This document shows, in pieces, positions 11,065 to 23,084 of a stretch of 64,000 bases of DNA. Every line of letters starts with the position of its first letter. Position 1 is the first letter of the stretch. This DNA comes from Proteles cristata cristata (Eukaryota; Chordata; Mammalia; Carnivora; Hyaenidae), in assembly GCA_017311185.1 (NCBI GenBank), contig JAESUZ010002392.1:1-64000 (forward strand), in the 5' to 3' direction. The position numbers and the translations under genes are program-made. Under the pieces are notes generated by a model. The model was not told the DNA's origin and searched no databases. It saw only the letters and a program-made list of their open reading frames with translations.

Positions 11065-11840
11065 ATTCTCCTGGCCGTAGTGAGTGATACAAGGATGGGC
11101 ACATGACCCAAATCAGTGTGACACGTGGAGACTGAAGCACATCCCGCCCTCTTCTGTTTATAAATATTCCGAGTGTAGTAAGTGAATGATGTTTTTTGGT
11201 GTGTGCTAAAGTTTTATATATTGAATAAATGGATGAAAAATAGAGGTCTAAAGAGATTGCATAGGTTCCCCAAAGTCACAGAGAGATGAAGTGATAGTAA
11301 GGACTCTATCAAAAGAGGTTTTTTCTTAATAAGTGGCTGAAGCATAAAAATAAGCTATTGATCTGTATTACTAAAATCTAATAGAGGAGGTGTCAGACAC
11401 AACTGGATGCAAGAGCTGAAAAGATGTCAAGACTTGGCTTCTCCTTATTGCTCGGCTTTGCCTTTCCGGATCATTAGCTTCACCTTCAGCCTCCAGAAGG
11501 TGATCACTAGACCAACATCTTCCTTATTGCCAAAAGTCCCAGAAGGGGAGGGGAAAAAAAACATGCAACTTTCTCAGGGGTCCTACCTAGCACAAGCATC
11601 ATTGGGTCTCATTGACACTGAGTCATGTGAGCAGTCTTTGATCAATTCTTCTGGCTGGGAGATTGTGATGTTCTGATTGGCCTACTCTGTGTCACATGTT
11701 CACTCTGAGCCAGTGAGAGTCAACTCCATCTGAAACACGGAAGAGAGTGGGGTCAGAGTGGTTCCTGAGGGAAAATCATTCTGTTAACCAGAAAATGCTA
11801 GGTGGTTAAAAACTACAGATGCCCACTACAGCAGCCACAC
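11065..11840. repeat. Inverted pair of an unnamed old repeat
   Basis: About 11065-11130 contains 'ggatgggcacatgaccca' with neighbouring 'agtgagtgat'. Its reverse complement is echoed near 11665-11725 ('gattggcctactctgtgtca', 'gagccagtgag'). The right copy continues to about 11840. Both resemble an old mammalian interspersed repeat that I cannot name, and identity is low. Confidence 0.4.
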
Positions 11841-11844
11841 AGTG

Positions 11845-14221
11845 TCTGGATCACCAACAATCATTTCAAGAAAGGAGCTATTTCCCCTCCTCCTCCTTGC
11901 CTTATAATTAAAAATCTCTGAAAAAGCTTTGAGAAAGAGAAGATAGCAAATCAACAAGCAATGGATAGAATAGGTAGCGTCAGTGGACTGAATACAAAAA
12001 TAAGATAACTTTCTAACTAGCTTGCTTATTCTTCCAGATCACTGAGCAATGGGATATGGAAGCAAGGTCCTCCCTTCCTGCACTTACTGCCCAGTCTTGA
12101 TGTGGCTAGAGCCTCCTCACCACATTGCTGCTCCATTCAATCTGAGACTGAGAGTTGGACATCCCATAGGTCTATGAGAGATAGAAAGAAGATGGTCCCC
12201 TTCTCCCCAAGATAAAACGTTCTTATGGTCTGTGTTATATGTTCCACTAACATAGAAGTTAACAGCTGAAAGCAGCGACTAAAAGTCTATTGAGAGCAAA
12301 TAGGGGGCCCAAATAAAGTATAATGAGATGGTGGGATCCATCAGTGGCAAACTTCCTGGTTTTCTCAGTTTTACTGAGGAATCTGCCAGACTAGGCTCTG
12401 CCAGTCATATTCATATTTATAACTGGAGACACTATGTTGCACTATGTCTTCTGCAACCTCTGCATCTGGATCCCAGATGATCTACACATGGGATCATTTG
12501 CTAACCTGCTTCTCAAGGCTTGTATTAGCCATGCAGAAAAAAACTGAGCTCCCTTTCTTCCTTGTTGGTTTCAACATCCCTGGAGAAGGAACAACTTGCC
12601 CCAACTTGCATCATTTGTTTAACTGTAGCTGAGAGTGAGGACATGGGGAGCAAAGTGGCTGTTCCCATGGTGATAGCATAAATCAAGGGGAAGTGGGCCC
12701 AAAAACAATTGGGATGAGGGGAAAGCAGACAATATAACAAGTATCTGGGTCAGAGTGATTCCACCACCTCTGGCTGGGTGCTTCTACTGCTGCTGCCTGT
12801 GGAAAACTAAATCTTAGGCCAGGGCTATACCAAGGTATTCAAGGGCACTAGCAGGCTTATAATTGTGCCCATTCATTTATTTAATATAAAAAGAAAAATA
12901 TTTTGCACCTAATAAATCATATTATTCCTTTTTAAGTTCCAAATAACAAATTTATAACATGGTTTTTAAATTCATTTCGCTAATTTTTCTATCAGCAAAA
13001 AACTCCTTGTTTATCAGTGTCTAACTAAAGTAAGTTAGACACATTCTTGCTCAACATGGATGCATATATGTATACAACACGTATACACAGAAACATAAGA
13101 TTTTTAAACTCTGACCCCATGTTTAACATCTTTCTCACTTACGGAAATATATTTCTTGCTTTTCTGTAGCTCATAGTCTCCATTTTACTATTATGATTTT
13201 TCTGAACCAGATAACTTTTTAAGAGACAAGTCAAAGTTCTTAAAATAAAATATGAAAATAAACAGAAAACATAATTAGCATAGTGAGGTCAAAATTAAAC
13301 ATACATTCATGTGTCTGAAGACATTGAGTTTCTTCCTTTTGCAGAGTTTATCTAATCTTCTGAACAATCCCTTAGCTTATTGGATAATAGAGAAAAAAAC
13401 TTAAAATCAATTTTATCTATTAAATTTGGCCTAACTCAATGAAATCAACAATCTTTTTACATGATCCAATCTTGTTCAAATAAAGTTCCTTCCCCTTTTG
13501 TATTTTTTTTTCCCCTCCTGCTGTTCCTTTCCAAGATGGCAGGTGATCATTTAGGGAATGGGGAAGAAAGGCCCTTGTGGCCTCCTGGTGACGGGGAGAG
13601 ACTTTCCTACACATAAATCCTTGTGCTCTTCTCTAGCCACCTGAAATACTGTAGTATGCGCGGTGAGTCATCCTGCTGGCATCAAATGAAAAAAATCTGT
13701 GGAAGGTGCTCTTGCTTTGATCGGTGTCCTGTGATTACCCCTGTCCAACTGACCCCTCCTTAGTAATTGCTGATGTTGTGTATACCTCTAAGATCTCACT
13801 GCAGTTCTCAGTTGGTTCCCAGGCAGAATGGTCTTCTTAATGGTAGTCAGCTGAAGGGTCACTTTACATCCCTGTGACATCCCCTCTTGCTAAGCCCACC
13901 ATCCAGTGCCACCAGCTACTTCCCACATCTCTCTGCAGAACCTATGAGAACTTCTTGGCCTTTCACAGTGTAGAGATGGAGTCCTCTCTGCAGAAATGCC
14001 CCTCATCAAGGATTTTATCCTGAGATGTCCACCTCAGGTTGGTATAGGAGGAGCCACCATGAAAGGTGGTCTCTTCTCAACTCTATAATAGAGAAGTTAA
14101 AGGTATCTCTACTTTCTGATCTTCCCTCAACTTACCTAATACGTCTCTTAGAATTTCAAACCTGACTTTGGTGAAATGTGTTGCAACTCCTATTTTGACT
14201 TACTTCCATTCCCTTGTCCTT
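11845..14221. other. Unassigned interval
   Basis: No gene, splice-bounded exon or confident repeat seen. A pyrimidine-rich stretch lies at 13490-13525. Short frames at 12444-12632 and 13420-13614 carry no recognisable domain. Confidence 0.45.
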
Positions 14222-14239
14222 TAAAAAAATTTTTTTATT

Positions 14240-14425
14240 GGGGTGCCTGGGTGGCTCATTTGATTAAGCATCTGACTTCGGCTCAGGTCATGATCTCACA
14301 GTTAGTGAGTTTGAGCCCTGCATCGGGCTCTCTGCTATCAGCGCAGAACCCACTTCAGATCCTCTGCCTCCCTCGATCTCTCCCTCCTCTCTCTCTCTTA
14401 AAAATAAATAAACATTAAAAAATTT
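14240..14425 (+). mobile_element. CAN-SINE in old L1
   Basis: Sense copy starting ggggtgcctgggtggctcat, with tRNA-like head, CT-rich body and aaataaataaacatt tail. It lies in the first bases of the old L1 3' end. A/T-rich flanks (A7T7ATT at left, A6T5ATT at right) look like an imperfect duplication. The A-box is mutated and the B-box is partly decayed. Confidence 0.95.
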
Positions 14426-14894
14426 TTATTAGAGTATAGTTAGCATACCAATGTTACATTAGTTTCAGGAGTACAACATAGTGATTTGACAAGTTTATAT
14501 GTTATGCTATGCTCACCACCAGTACCATCTGTCATCATATAACACTATTATATCATTGACTATATTCCTTATGCTGTGCCTTTTATTTCCATGACTTACT
14601 CATTCCATAACTGAAAGCCTGTGTCTCCCATTCCTCTTCACCCATTTGGTCCATCCACCCCACCTGGTAACTATCATTTTGTTCCCTGTATTTATAGGTC
14701 TGATCTTGCCTTCTGTTTGTTTGTTTGTTTGTTTATTCATTTGGGTATTTTTACATTCCACATATGAATAAAATTATATGGTATTTGTCATTCTCACTGT
14801 GACCTATTTCATTTAGCATAATGCCCTTTAGCATTTGCCTTGTTGCAAATGGCATGGTTTCGTCCTTTACGTGGCTGCATAATATTTCATTGTG

Positions 14895-14896
<2 letters not shown>

Positions 14897-14937
<41 letters not shown>

Positions 14938-14956
14938 TGTGTGTGTGTGTGTGTGT
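14897..14956. repeat. (GT)n microsatellite inside L1
   Basis: About 30 dinucleotide units with one AT interruption, in the ORF2 C-terminal region just before 'aacataccacatctttatcc'. The same L1 position carries another (GT)n tract at 18366-18403. Confidence 0.97.
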
Positions 14957-15020
14957 AACATACCACATCTTTATCCATTTGTCTGTCGATAGACACAGAT
15001 TGCTTCCATATCTTGGGAAT

Positions 15021-15062
15021 TGTAAATAATGCTGCAATAAATGTAAATAATGCTGCAATAAA
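15021..15062. repeat. 21-bp perfect tandem duplication in ORF2
   Basis: Two back-to-back identical 21-bp units (15021-15041 and 15042-15062, tgtaaataatgctgc...). Being a multiple of three, the change added seven codons (LLQHYLH/LLQHYLQ) to the ORF2 relic without shifting frame. Confidence 0.95.
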
Positions 15063-16983
15063 TAAAGATCTATTTGAATTAGTGTTTTTGTGTTCTTTGG
15101 GTAAATACCCAGTAATTGAATTATTGGATATGTGGTATTTCTACTTTCAATTTTTTGAGGAAACCCCATACTGTTTTCTGCAATGGCTGGACTAAGTTAC
15201 ATTCCCACCAACAGTGTACAAGGGTTCCTTTTTTTCCCATATCCTCGTCAACACTTATTTCTTGTCTTTTTTGTTTTAGCCATTCTGACATATGTAAGAT
15301 GATATCTCATTGTGGGTTTGATTTGCATTTCCCTGATTATTAGTGATGCTGAGTATATATTTTTAATCTTTTCATGTGTATGTTTTCTTTGGCAAAATGT
15401 CTACTGGGGTCCCTACCCATTTTTAATTGGATTCCTTTTTTTTTATTGAATTTTATGTTATTTATATATTTTGGATATTAACCCCTTATCAGATAAATCA
15501 TTTGCAGTTTTCTCCCATCCAGTAGGTTGCCTTTTTATTTTGTTGATAGTTTTCTTTGCTATGCAGAAACTCTTATTTTTGGCATAGTTTATTTTTGCTG
15601 TTGTTTCCCTTGCCTTAGGAGACAAATCTAGAAAAATGTTGCTATGACCAATGTTGCTATAACACTGCCTGTGTTCTCTACTAGGGTTTCTATAATTTGA
15701 GGTCTCACATTTAGGTCTTGAATTCATTTTGAATTTATTTTTGTGTATAGTGTAAGAAAGTGGTCCAGTTTCATCCTTTTACATGAAGCTGTCCAGTTTT
15801 CCCAGCACTATTTATTGAAGATACAGTCTTTTCTCTATTGCATATTCTTGTCTCTTTGGTTATAGATTAATTGACTATATAAGCATGGATTTATTTCTGG
15901 GCTTTCTTATTCTGCTCCATTGATCTACATGTTTATTTCTGTGCCAGGACCATATTGTTTTGATTACTACAGCTTTGTTGTATATCTTGAAATCTGGTAT
16001 TGTGATATCTCAGCCTTTTCTCTCTCAAGATTGCTTTGGCTACTCAGGGTCTTTTGTGGCTCCATGCAAATTTGGGGATTAATTGTTCTAGTTTTGAGAA
16101 AAAATGCTGTCGGTATTTTGATAAGGATTGCATTGAATCTGAAGATTGTTTTGGGTTGTATGGAAATTTTAACAGCATTAATTCTGCCAATCCATGAGCA
16201 TGGAATCTTTTTCCATTTGTTTATGTCATCTTAAATTTCTTTCATCAGTGTTTTATAGTTTTCAGAGTACAGGTCTTTCACCTCCTTGTTTAAGTTTATT
16301 CCTATGTATTTTATTCTTTTTTGTGTAATTATAAATGAAGTTGTTTTCTTAATTTCTCTTTCTGCTACTTCATCATTAGTGTACAGAAACACCATCAATT
16401 TCTAGGTGTTAATTTTGTATCCTGCAGCTTTACTGAATTCATATATTTCTTCTAGTAGCTTTTTGGTGAAGTCTTTAGGATTTTCTATGTATAGTATTAT
16501 GTCATCTGCAAATAATGACGGTTCAATTTCTTCTTTACCAATATGGATGCCTCTTATTTCTTCTTATTTGTTTCTTTCCTGCGGCTAGGTCTTCCAGTAC
16601 TATATTGAATAAAAGTGGTGAGAGTGGACATCCTTGTCTTGTTCCTGATCTTAAAGGGAAAGCTCTAAGTTTTTCACCATTAAGTATGATCTTAGCTGTG
16701 GATTTTTCATATATGGCCTTTATTATGTTGAGGTATGTTCTTTCTAAACCCTCTTGTTGAGAGTTTTTATCATGAATGGTGTTGTATTTTGTCAAATGCT
16801 TTTCCTACATCTATTGAGATGATCCTATGATTTTTGTCCTTTGTTCTGTTGATGTGTATCATGTTGATTGATTTCCAAATATTAAGCCATCCTTACATTC
16901 TGAAATAAATCCCTTTTGATCATGGTGAATAGTCCTTTTAAAGTACTGTTGAATGGTTTGTCAATATTTTATTGAGAATTCTG

Positions 16984-17033
16984 CATATATATATATATAT
17001 ACATAAATATATATGTATATATATATATATATC
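16984..17033. repeat. AT-rich (TA)n palindromic tract
   Basis: Imperfect (TA)n with central 'acataaatatatatgt'. It is self-complementary over most of its length and could extrude a hairpin or cruciform. It lies inside the ORF2 relic. Confidence 0.9.
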
Positions 17034-17946
17034 AAGGATACTGGTCTATAGTTTTCTTTTTTGAGTGTTATATTTGTCTCATTTTGATATTAGTGTAATG
17101 CTGATCTAAAATGTATTTAGAAGCTTTCCTTTGTCTTCTATTTTTTGGAATAGTTTGACAATAATGGATATTAACTCTTCTGTAAATGTTTGGTAGAATT
17201 CACTTGTGAATCTATTTGGTTCTGGACTTGAATTTTTGGGTAATTTTTTGATAACTTATCCAATTTTGTTACTACTAATTGGTCCATTCAATTTTCTATT
17301 TCTTTCTGTTTCAGTGTTGGAAGATAATATGTTTTTAGGATTTTTTTCATTTCTTCTACGTTCTCCAATTTGTTGGCATTATAATTTTTTGTAGTATTCT
17401 TTCATAATCCTTTCTATTTCTGAGGTGTCAGTTGTTACTTCTATCTTGTTTCTGATTTTATTTATCTGGGTCTTCTCTTCTTTTTTCTTGATGAGTCCAG
17501 CCAAAGGTTTATCAATTCTGTTTATCTTTTCAAACAACCAGTTCTTGGTTTCATTGACGTTTTTTCTATTTACTTTTAGTCTCTCTGTAATTTATTTCTG
17601 CTCTGATCTTGATTATTTCCTTTCTTCTACTCATCTTGAGCTTTAGTTGTTCTTCTATTTCTAGTTCTTCTAGGTGTAAGGTTAGATTGTTTATTTTATA
17701 TTTTTCTTGTTTCTTGCGGTAGGTCCTATATCACAATATATTCCCCTCTTAGAACTTCTTTCACTGCATCCCAAGGATGTTAGACCATTGTGTTTTTATT
17801 TTCATTAGTCTCTATGTAGTTTTTCTTTTATTTTTCTTTGGTTATTTCATTGGCTTCCACCCAGTTGTGTTTCTTCCAGATTTTTCTCTTGTGATTGATT
17901 TCTAATTTCATACATGGTCAAAACAGATGTATGGTATGATTTCAAT

Positions 17947-18363
17947 ATTTTTTCCTATTTTTATTTTTTTATTTTTGTATTTATGTTTTTTTATTCTTAA
18001 GTTAGTTAACATACAGTGTAGTCTTGGCTTCAAGAGTAGAATCCAGTGATTCATCACTTACGTGTAGCATCCAGTGCTCATCCCAACAAGTGCCCTCCTT
18101 AATGTCTATCATCCATTTTCTCCACCCTCTCACCCCCATCAACCCTCAGTTTGTTCTCTGTATTTAAGAGTCTCTTATGGTTTGGCTCCCTCTCTGTTTA
18201 TATCATATTTTACCTTCCCTCCCCCTATGATCTTCTATTAAGTTTCTCAAATTCTATGTATGAATGAAATCATATGATATCTGTCCATGTTCTATCCATG
18301 TTGTTCTATCCATGTTGTTGCAAATGGCGAGATATCATTCTTTTTCATTGCTGAGTGGTATTC

Positions 18364-18405
<42 letters not shown>

Positions 18406-18512
18406 CACATCATCTTAATCCACTTGTCACTTGATGGACATTTGGGCTCTTTCCATAATTTGGCTGCTGTTGATAGTGCTACTATAAACATTGAGGTGCA
18501 AGTTCCCCTTTG
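17947..18512 (-). mobile_element. Younger L1 3' end nested in old L1
   Basis: T-rich start at left (complement of the A-tail), then the carnivore-type L1 3' UTR (gtgctcatcccaacaagtgc) and the end of ORF2, stopping at 18512. The 10-bp sequence tgatttcaat occurs at 17937-17946 and 18513-18522, and the old L1 resumes right after the second copy. The insertion is therefore younger than its host. Confidence 0.93.
18366..18403. repeat. (GT)n microsatellite in nested L1
   Basis: About 19 GT units located between 'tattcca' and 'accacatcat', the same place in L1 as the tract at 14897-14956 in the older element. Confidence 0.97.
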
Positions 18513-18857
18513 TGATTTCAATCTTCTTAAATTTATTGAGGCTTGTGTCCTAACATGTGATCTATCTTGGAGAATGTTCCGTGTTATGTCCGTTTAGTCT
18601 AATATGTCATTCAAAGACACTGTTTTCTTATTGATTTTTTGCCTAGATTATCTTCCATTGATGTAAGTAAGGTGTTAAAGTCTCCTACTATAATTACATT
18701 ATCATCAATTTCTCTCTCTGTGTTTGTCAATATTTGTTTTATGTGTTTAGGTGCTCCAGTATTGGGTGCATAGATATTTATAATTCTTATATCTTCTTGT
18801 TGGATTGATCCCTTAATCATTATGTAATGCTCATTTTTGTCTCTTGCTACAGTGTTT

Positions 18858-19068
18858 GGTTTTTTTTTTTTTAACTTTATTTATTCTGAGAGAGAAAGCA
18901 TGAACAGGAGAGGGGCAGAGAGAGAGAGAGAGAGAGAGAGAATCCCAAGCAGGCTCTACATTGTCAGCATAGAGCCTGATGTGGGACTCTATCCCATGAA
19001 CCACGAGATCATGACCTGAACCAATACCAAGAGTCAGATGCTCAACCAACTGAGCCACCCAGGTGCCC
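18858..19068 (-). mobile_element. CAN-SINE in old L1
   Basis: Antisense copy: T-run, GA-rich body, complement of the tRNA-like head, ending ccacccaggtgcccc. The 11-bp duplication ctacagtgttt at 18847-18857 and 19069-19079 splits the old L1 endonuclease region. Confidence 0.96.
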
Positions 19069-19555
19069 CTACAGTGTTTTAAAGTCTGTTTTATCTGGTA
19101 TAAGTATTACTACCTCTGCTTTTTTTTCTTTCATTTATTTGTTAAATGTTTTTCCATCCCTTTACTTTCAGTCTGTATGTGTCTTTACATCTGAGGTGAA
19201 CAGATAGGGTTGTTCTTTTTTTTATCCATTCCTCCACCTCATTTCTTTTGGTTAGAGCATTTAGGCCATTTACACTTAAAGCAATTATGAATAGGTATGT
19301 ACTTATTGCCATTTTGGTATTTGAGGGCTTTTTTTGGTTTCCTTTGTAGTTCTCTGTTCCTTTCTCCTCTTAGTCTCTCTCTTTTTTTTGTAATTGATGA
19401 GTTTCTGTAGTGTTACATATGCCTTTCTTTCTCTTTATTTTTTATGTATCCATTATGGATTTGGGGTTTATGATTACCATGAGGTTCATATATAAAATCC
19501 TAAGTATACAGTAGCCTATTTTAAGTTGATAGTCATTTAAGTTCAGACATATTCT

Positions 19556-19558
<3 letters not shown>

Positions 19559-19587
<29 letters not shown>
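19559..19587. repeat. (AC)n microsatellite
   Basis: About 14 AC units near the 5' side of the old L1. Confidence 0.97.
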
Positions 19588-19591
<4 letters not shown>

Positions 19592-19760
19592 TCTTTCTGT
19601 TGTTTTTACTCCCTCTTCCACATTTTAATAATGCTATCATAATTTACATCTTTTTATTCATAATTTTCTAATGTCTAATTATGGCCTTTTCTTTTCCACT
19701 TAAAGAAGTGTCTTTAGAACCTCTTATGAGGCTGGTTTAGTGATGTTCCCTTCTTCTTCT

Positions 19761-21989
19761 GACAATCAGTTGGAAGTTGAACAAATTAGGATTTCTATAC
19801 CCTCTTCTTTTCAGATCAGAACTTTCTCTCCATTAGATCCTATTCCTTCCCAAAGTAGAATTTTCTCATCTTCTTTCTCTGATCTATAATGTCAGATGGC
19901 TACCAGGGAATGAGATATAAGGATGAGGAATAAAAAACACACACAATTTAATATTTTCAAGATATTATCAAATATACATTTGTGTGTTTGCATCAGAGAA
20001 GGGTCAGTGCTCTCAAGGATGCCTTTTTTGTTTCATTTGAAGTTTTGTCTACTTTGGAAGGAATTTCCCTGATTTATATTATGCCTGTTCTATGAGGAAT
20101 CATATATGGAGTCCTGGATAAAAGAGGCCATGCCACATTTCTGATTTATGTCTATGGTGTTTTCATGTCCTTTTATAAATGGACGCCAAAGGAAAGTCCT
20201 CTGGCTGACCCTCCTTTACTCCAGTTTTGTCTAGATCATAACTTCTCTGATACAAGAGATTTAGCAATTTGCTAAAGAAAAAAATAGACATTCTCCCTGC
20301 TGTATTAAAATGAATTGACAAAAGGAAGCATTTTGGAAAGAAAGTGAACAGCCATCCAAAGCATTTCTGCCAAGAAAAAAAATACTTGCAGATTTGTCTA
20401 TTGATGGAATGCTCTAGCCCCTGATTATAATCTGGCTTGTATTGGTCTCTAAACACTTCCCATGAATTCACACTGTTGGGCATGAAATGATTAAGCATTA
20501 CATCATGAGCACTAATTGCCTAAAGACCTCTAATGGTCCTACATAGAAAAGGTCCCACACCTTGCAAACAGAGGGACTGAGTGCTGCCTCATCTCCCTCC
20601 ACAGATTCCTAGTTCTGACCCTAGCCTCATGACCACACCTGTGTGCCACTCTGTACACAGTCTTCTCTCTTATATCATTCCTGCCACCATTCTACTAACT
20701 TCCTGTCCTACATCAGACCATGACCACATCTGTCCCTAAGCCTAGTTGCCTACGTCCAGTTGTTTACTCTCAACATCTGCCTGCCTGATTTTTCTTGGTT
20801 CCCTCTATGGAAGGCTCAACTCTTTCCCAAGCTAAGCCTCCATTTTAATGATTTCTATTTCTGGTGCACATCTGACTGGGTTCAAGCACACAGGGAAAAG
20901 TGTGAAGGCAGGTGAGGGGCTAAGGGCAAGAAAGAGCCCAGTTCTCTTCTCAATAACATAAAACCCTGCCACAGTATTCATACCACCTTGTAATGGTGTT
21001 CATGGTCTCTCTGGTATTTTATACCATTCTAGTGTTCTGTCCCAAGCCCTCCAGTGTTGACTTGGCAGTATAGATAAGAAGTATAAATTTCAACTAACAA
21101 TGCATCCATTCAGTCAATGAAATAACCTGCAGATTCAAACTGTTTATGGATAAGTTACTCGTGCTGTTGGATATTCAAACTCCTGAAAAGGCAACTCTCA
21201 TATAAAAGGAATTGTACATCTTATTTTATTTCACTTCATCACATGAAATAGGGTCTTAGAAGTTCCACAGTAGAGTGAGATTTTCTGATCTCATGGATGG
21301 GCCAGTAAATTTGGTTGAAAGAGTAACAAATAATTCTGCAGACTCTTCTTATAGCCATGGGCCTGATCTTTTCTCTTTCTATCCATGATACCTGTTCTTT
21401 CTGGTCCACCCATAGGCTTTGTCCCTTGTTTGTTCCCTCTTGTCCCTCTTACTTGGCTATCTAACATTATTGCAAGCTCAGCCCTGCTCGGATGACTCTC
21501 AAGGACTACACAAATGAAATGCTATTTTCTGATACTGCCTTCTAGATCACAGACAAAGCTGGTGGTTGAACAAATATCCAGGTCCTGCCAAGGATGTTCA
21601 TGCTCCAGTGCAGCCCACAGCTTGGGCAGCTCAAATCTTGGCTTTTGACTTATAAAAAATTGTGCTGGTTATTACAACCTAGAAAAAGGTCATTATCCAA
21701 GGGTCTTTTTAATATTTTGCTATTACTCAAAGATGGAAATAATATTTGTTCCATGTTTAAAGTGGAAAATGCCTAGGATACATTTTATGAACTGCTCAAT
21801 GACTTCTGAAGTTATCTATTTTAAGCATGTTTGTATTTACGGAACTTGTTTCCAGGGTAAAGATAAAAAGCCAAGAACCCGACCTCTAAATTTTCTATAA
21901 TGTACCACTTATCAGCTATAAAAAAGTTTATCTTGGTAGGTTTGCACACATCTTACCCATAGTATATGCTTGCATAAATGCCTACATGT

Positions 21990-21991
<2 letters not shown>
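19761..21991. other. Unassigned interval, SINE-free
   Basis: No gene or named repeat seen apart from the segment at 21093-21190 described separately. The longest frame (111 codons, 20163-20498 minus) has no recognisable domain. Confidence 0.45.

Positions 21992-22027
<36 letters not shown>
21992..22027. repeat. (GT)n microsatellite
   Basis: 18 uninterrupted GT units in non-L1 sequence. Confidence 0.97.
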
Positions 22028-22029
<2 letters not shown>

Positions 22030-23084
22030 CCTGCTCTGCCAAATATATGTTGATGGGTAGCTAGATGGTTTCTAGTTTTGCTTTTTGGACTTTAATCACT
22101 GAAAATCCATCCTGGAGTTATAGTGAGTGCTTCTGAAAAAGGACTTTAATCATGAAAAACATGATCTGATTTAATTGACCAGAAAGCTCATCAATTTCTG
22201 CCGTTCCACCTATTGATTAACAACAAAATGAGACCAGCTATCTGTGAGCAAAGGAACAGACTTGCTGAGTAAAGCATGGGAAGTAGCAATACCAAAGAAA
22301 TCGTCTAATTGTTTACAGAATCAAAACCCCTCAACTGTCACTCAAAAATAGGGAAGGAAAATAATATAAAAGGCGGGCATAGAGAAAGGAGTATGAACAT
22401 GAAGTTCATTTGAAATCTTTTTGTTCCCAAAATATATTTTGAACTAAGAGAACAAAAATAAAGTGGTGAGAGACTGAGCTACCTGGGGACAATAAAACTA
22501 CTCAGTGGTTTGATAAAGAAACAGGAATATTTTCCTTTAGAAAATTTCCTTCCACAGGTTTTGGCAGCTGGAAAACATATGTGATAAAACAAAGACATAA
22601 CTGTGCCAACAGGGGATTTAAGTCTAATCAGATTTAGGAAAAGCCAAATTGTCTCTGGAGTGGAGACGGCGAAGGAAGAAGTTTTATAGAGCACAATGGG
22701 AGAACATTATTTACTTCTCTCTGGAACATTGATGAGCTACCAGGTAATGAAATTTTTATTGCAATATTTACTACAAACTGGCTTTATTTCCTGCATCTAT
22801 ATTTTAGCTTTGTTGAGTACCTCTGCTGCCTTATCTTGTTTGGCTTTGTGGTCTTTACGGTCTCTCCCATGCCATCCTCTCCTCCATTATTTCTCTTCCA
22901 TCCAGCACTATTACTACTCTCTTGTCCTTTCCTTTGTTCATCAGGTTTCTTAAGATGAAACTATGAAATATTTCCTTGGCTTTCTAGGTTGTTTGCACTC
23001 CTTCTTGCTTTCTTACTGTCAGCATCTGAGCTTGGTGTAGACCCCTTTTCTGTGTATATCAGAATAGAACTACCTCTCCATTCC
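22028..23084. other. Unassigned interval
   Basis: No gene or confident repeat. Frames at 22479-22694 and 22696-22953 have no motif and no coding character that I can see. Confidence 0.4.

Larger units (their letters stand above)
14867..19270 (-). pseudogene. Decayed L1 ORF2 (EN + RT + C-terminus)
   Basis: Reading on the minus strand from right to left: endonuclease block with NIYAPNTGAP and VGDFNT (18611-18820), RT block with [15 protein letters not shown] (near 16620-16680), the F-A-D-D catalytic codons at 16501-16512, the [14 protein letters not shown] linker (15458-15727) and the LLGIYPKNT/C-terminal block (14867-15169). It is interrupted by many stops, an in-frame 21-bp duplication, a TG repeat and two insertions. 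Non-functional. Confidence 0.9.
14222..19760 (-). mobile_element. Old LINE-1, long antisense copy (host of nested insertions)
   Basis: The complement of an L1 runs from its 3' end (about 14230) through ORF2 C-terminus, RT, linker and endonuclease to sequence upstream of ORF2 near 19760. About 4.6 kb is L1 itself, and the rest is two SINEs and one younger L1 inserted into it. Many stops and indels and a divergent 3' UTR indicate an older, pre-carnivore or early-carnivore L1 subfamily than the copies at 0-9 kb. The 5' end is approximate. Confidence 0.88.

Noticed and set aside
18837..19058. Open frames on both strands with Arg-Glu and Ser-Leu repeats
   Set aside because: They translate the GA/CT-rich body of a CAN-SINE. 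The same pattern recurs in other SINE copies (39.8, 51.0, 51.9 and 56.1 kb).
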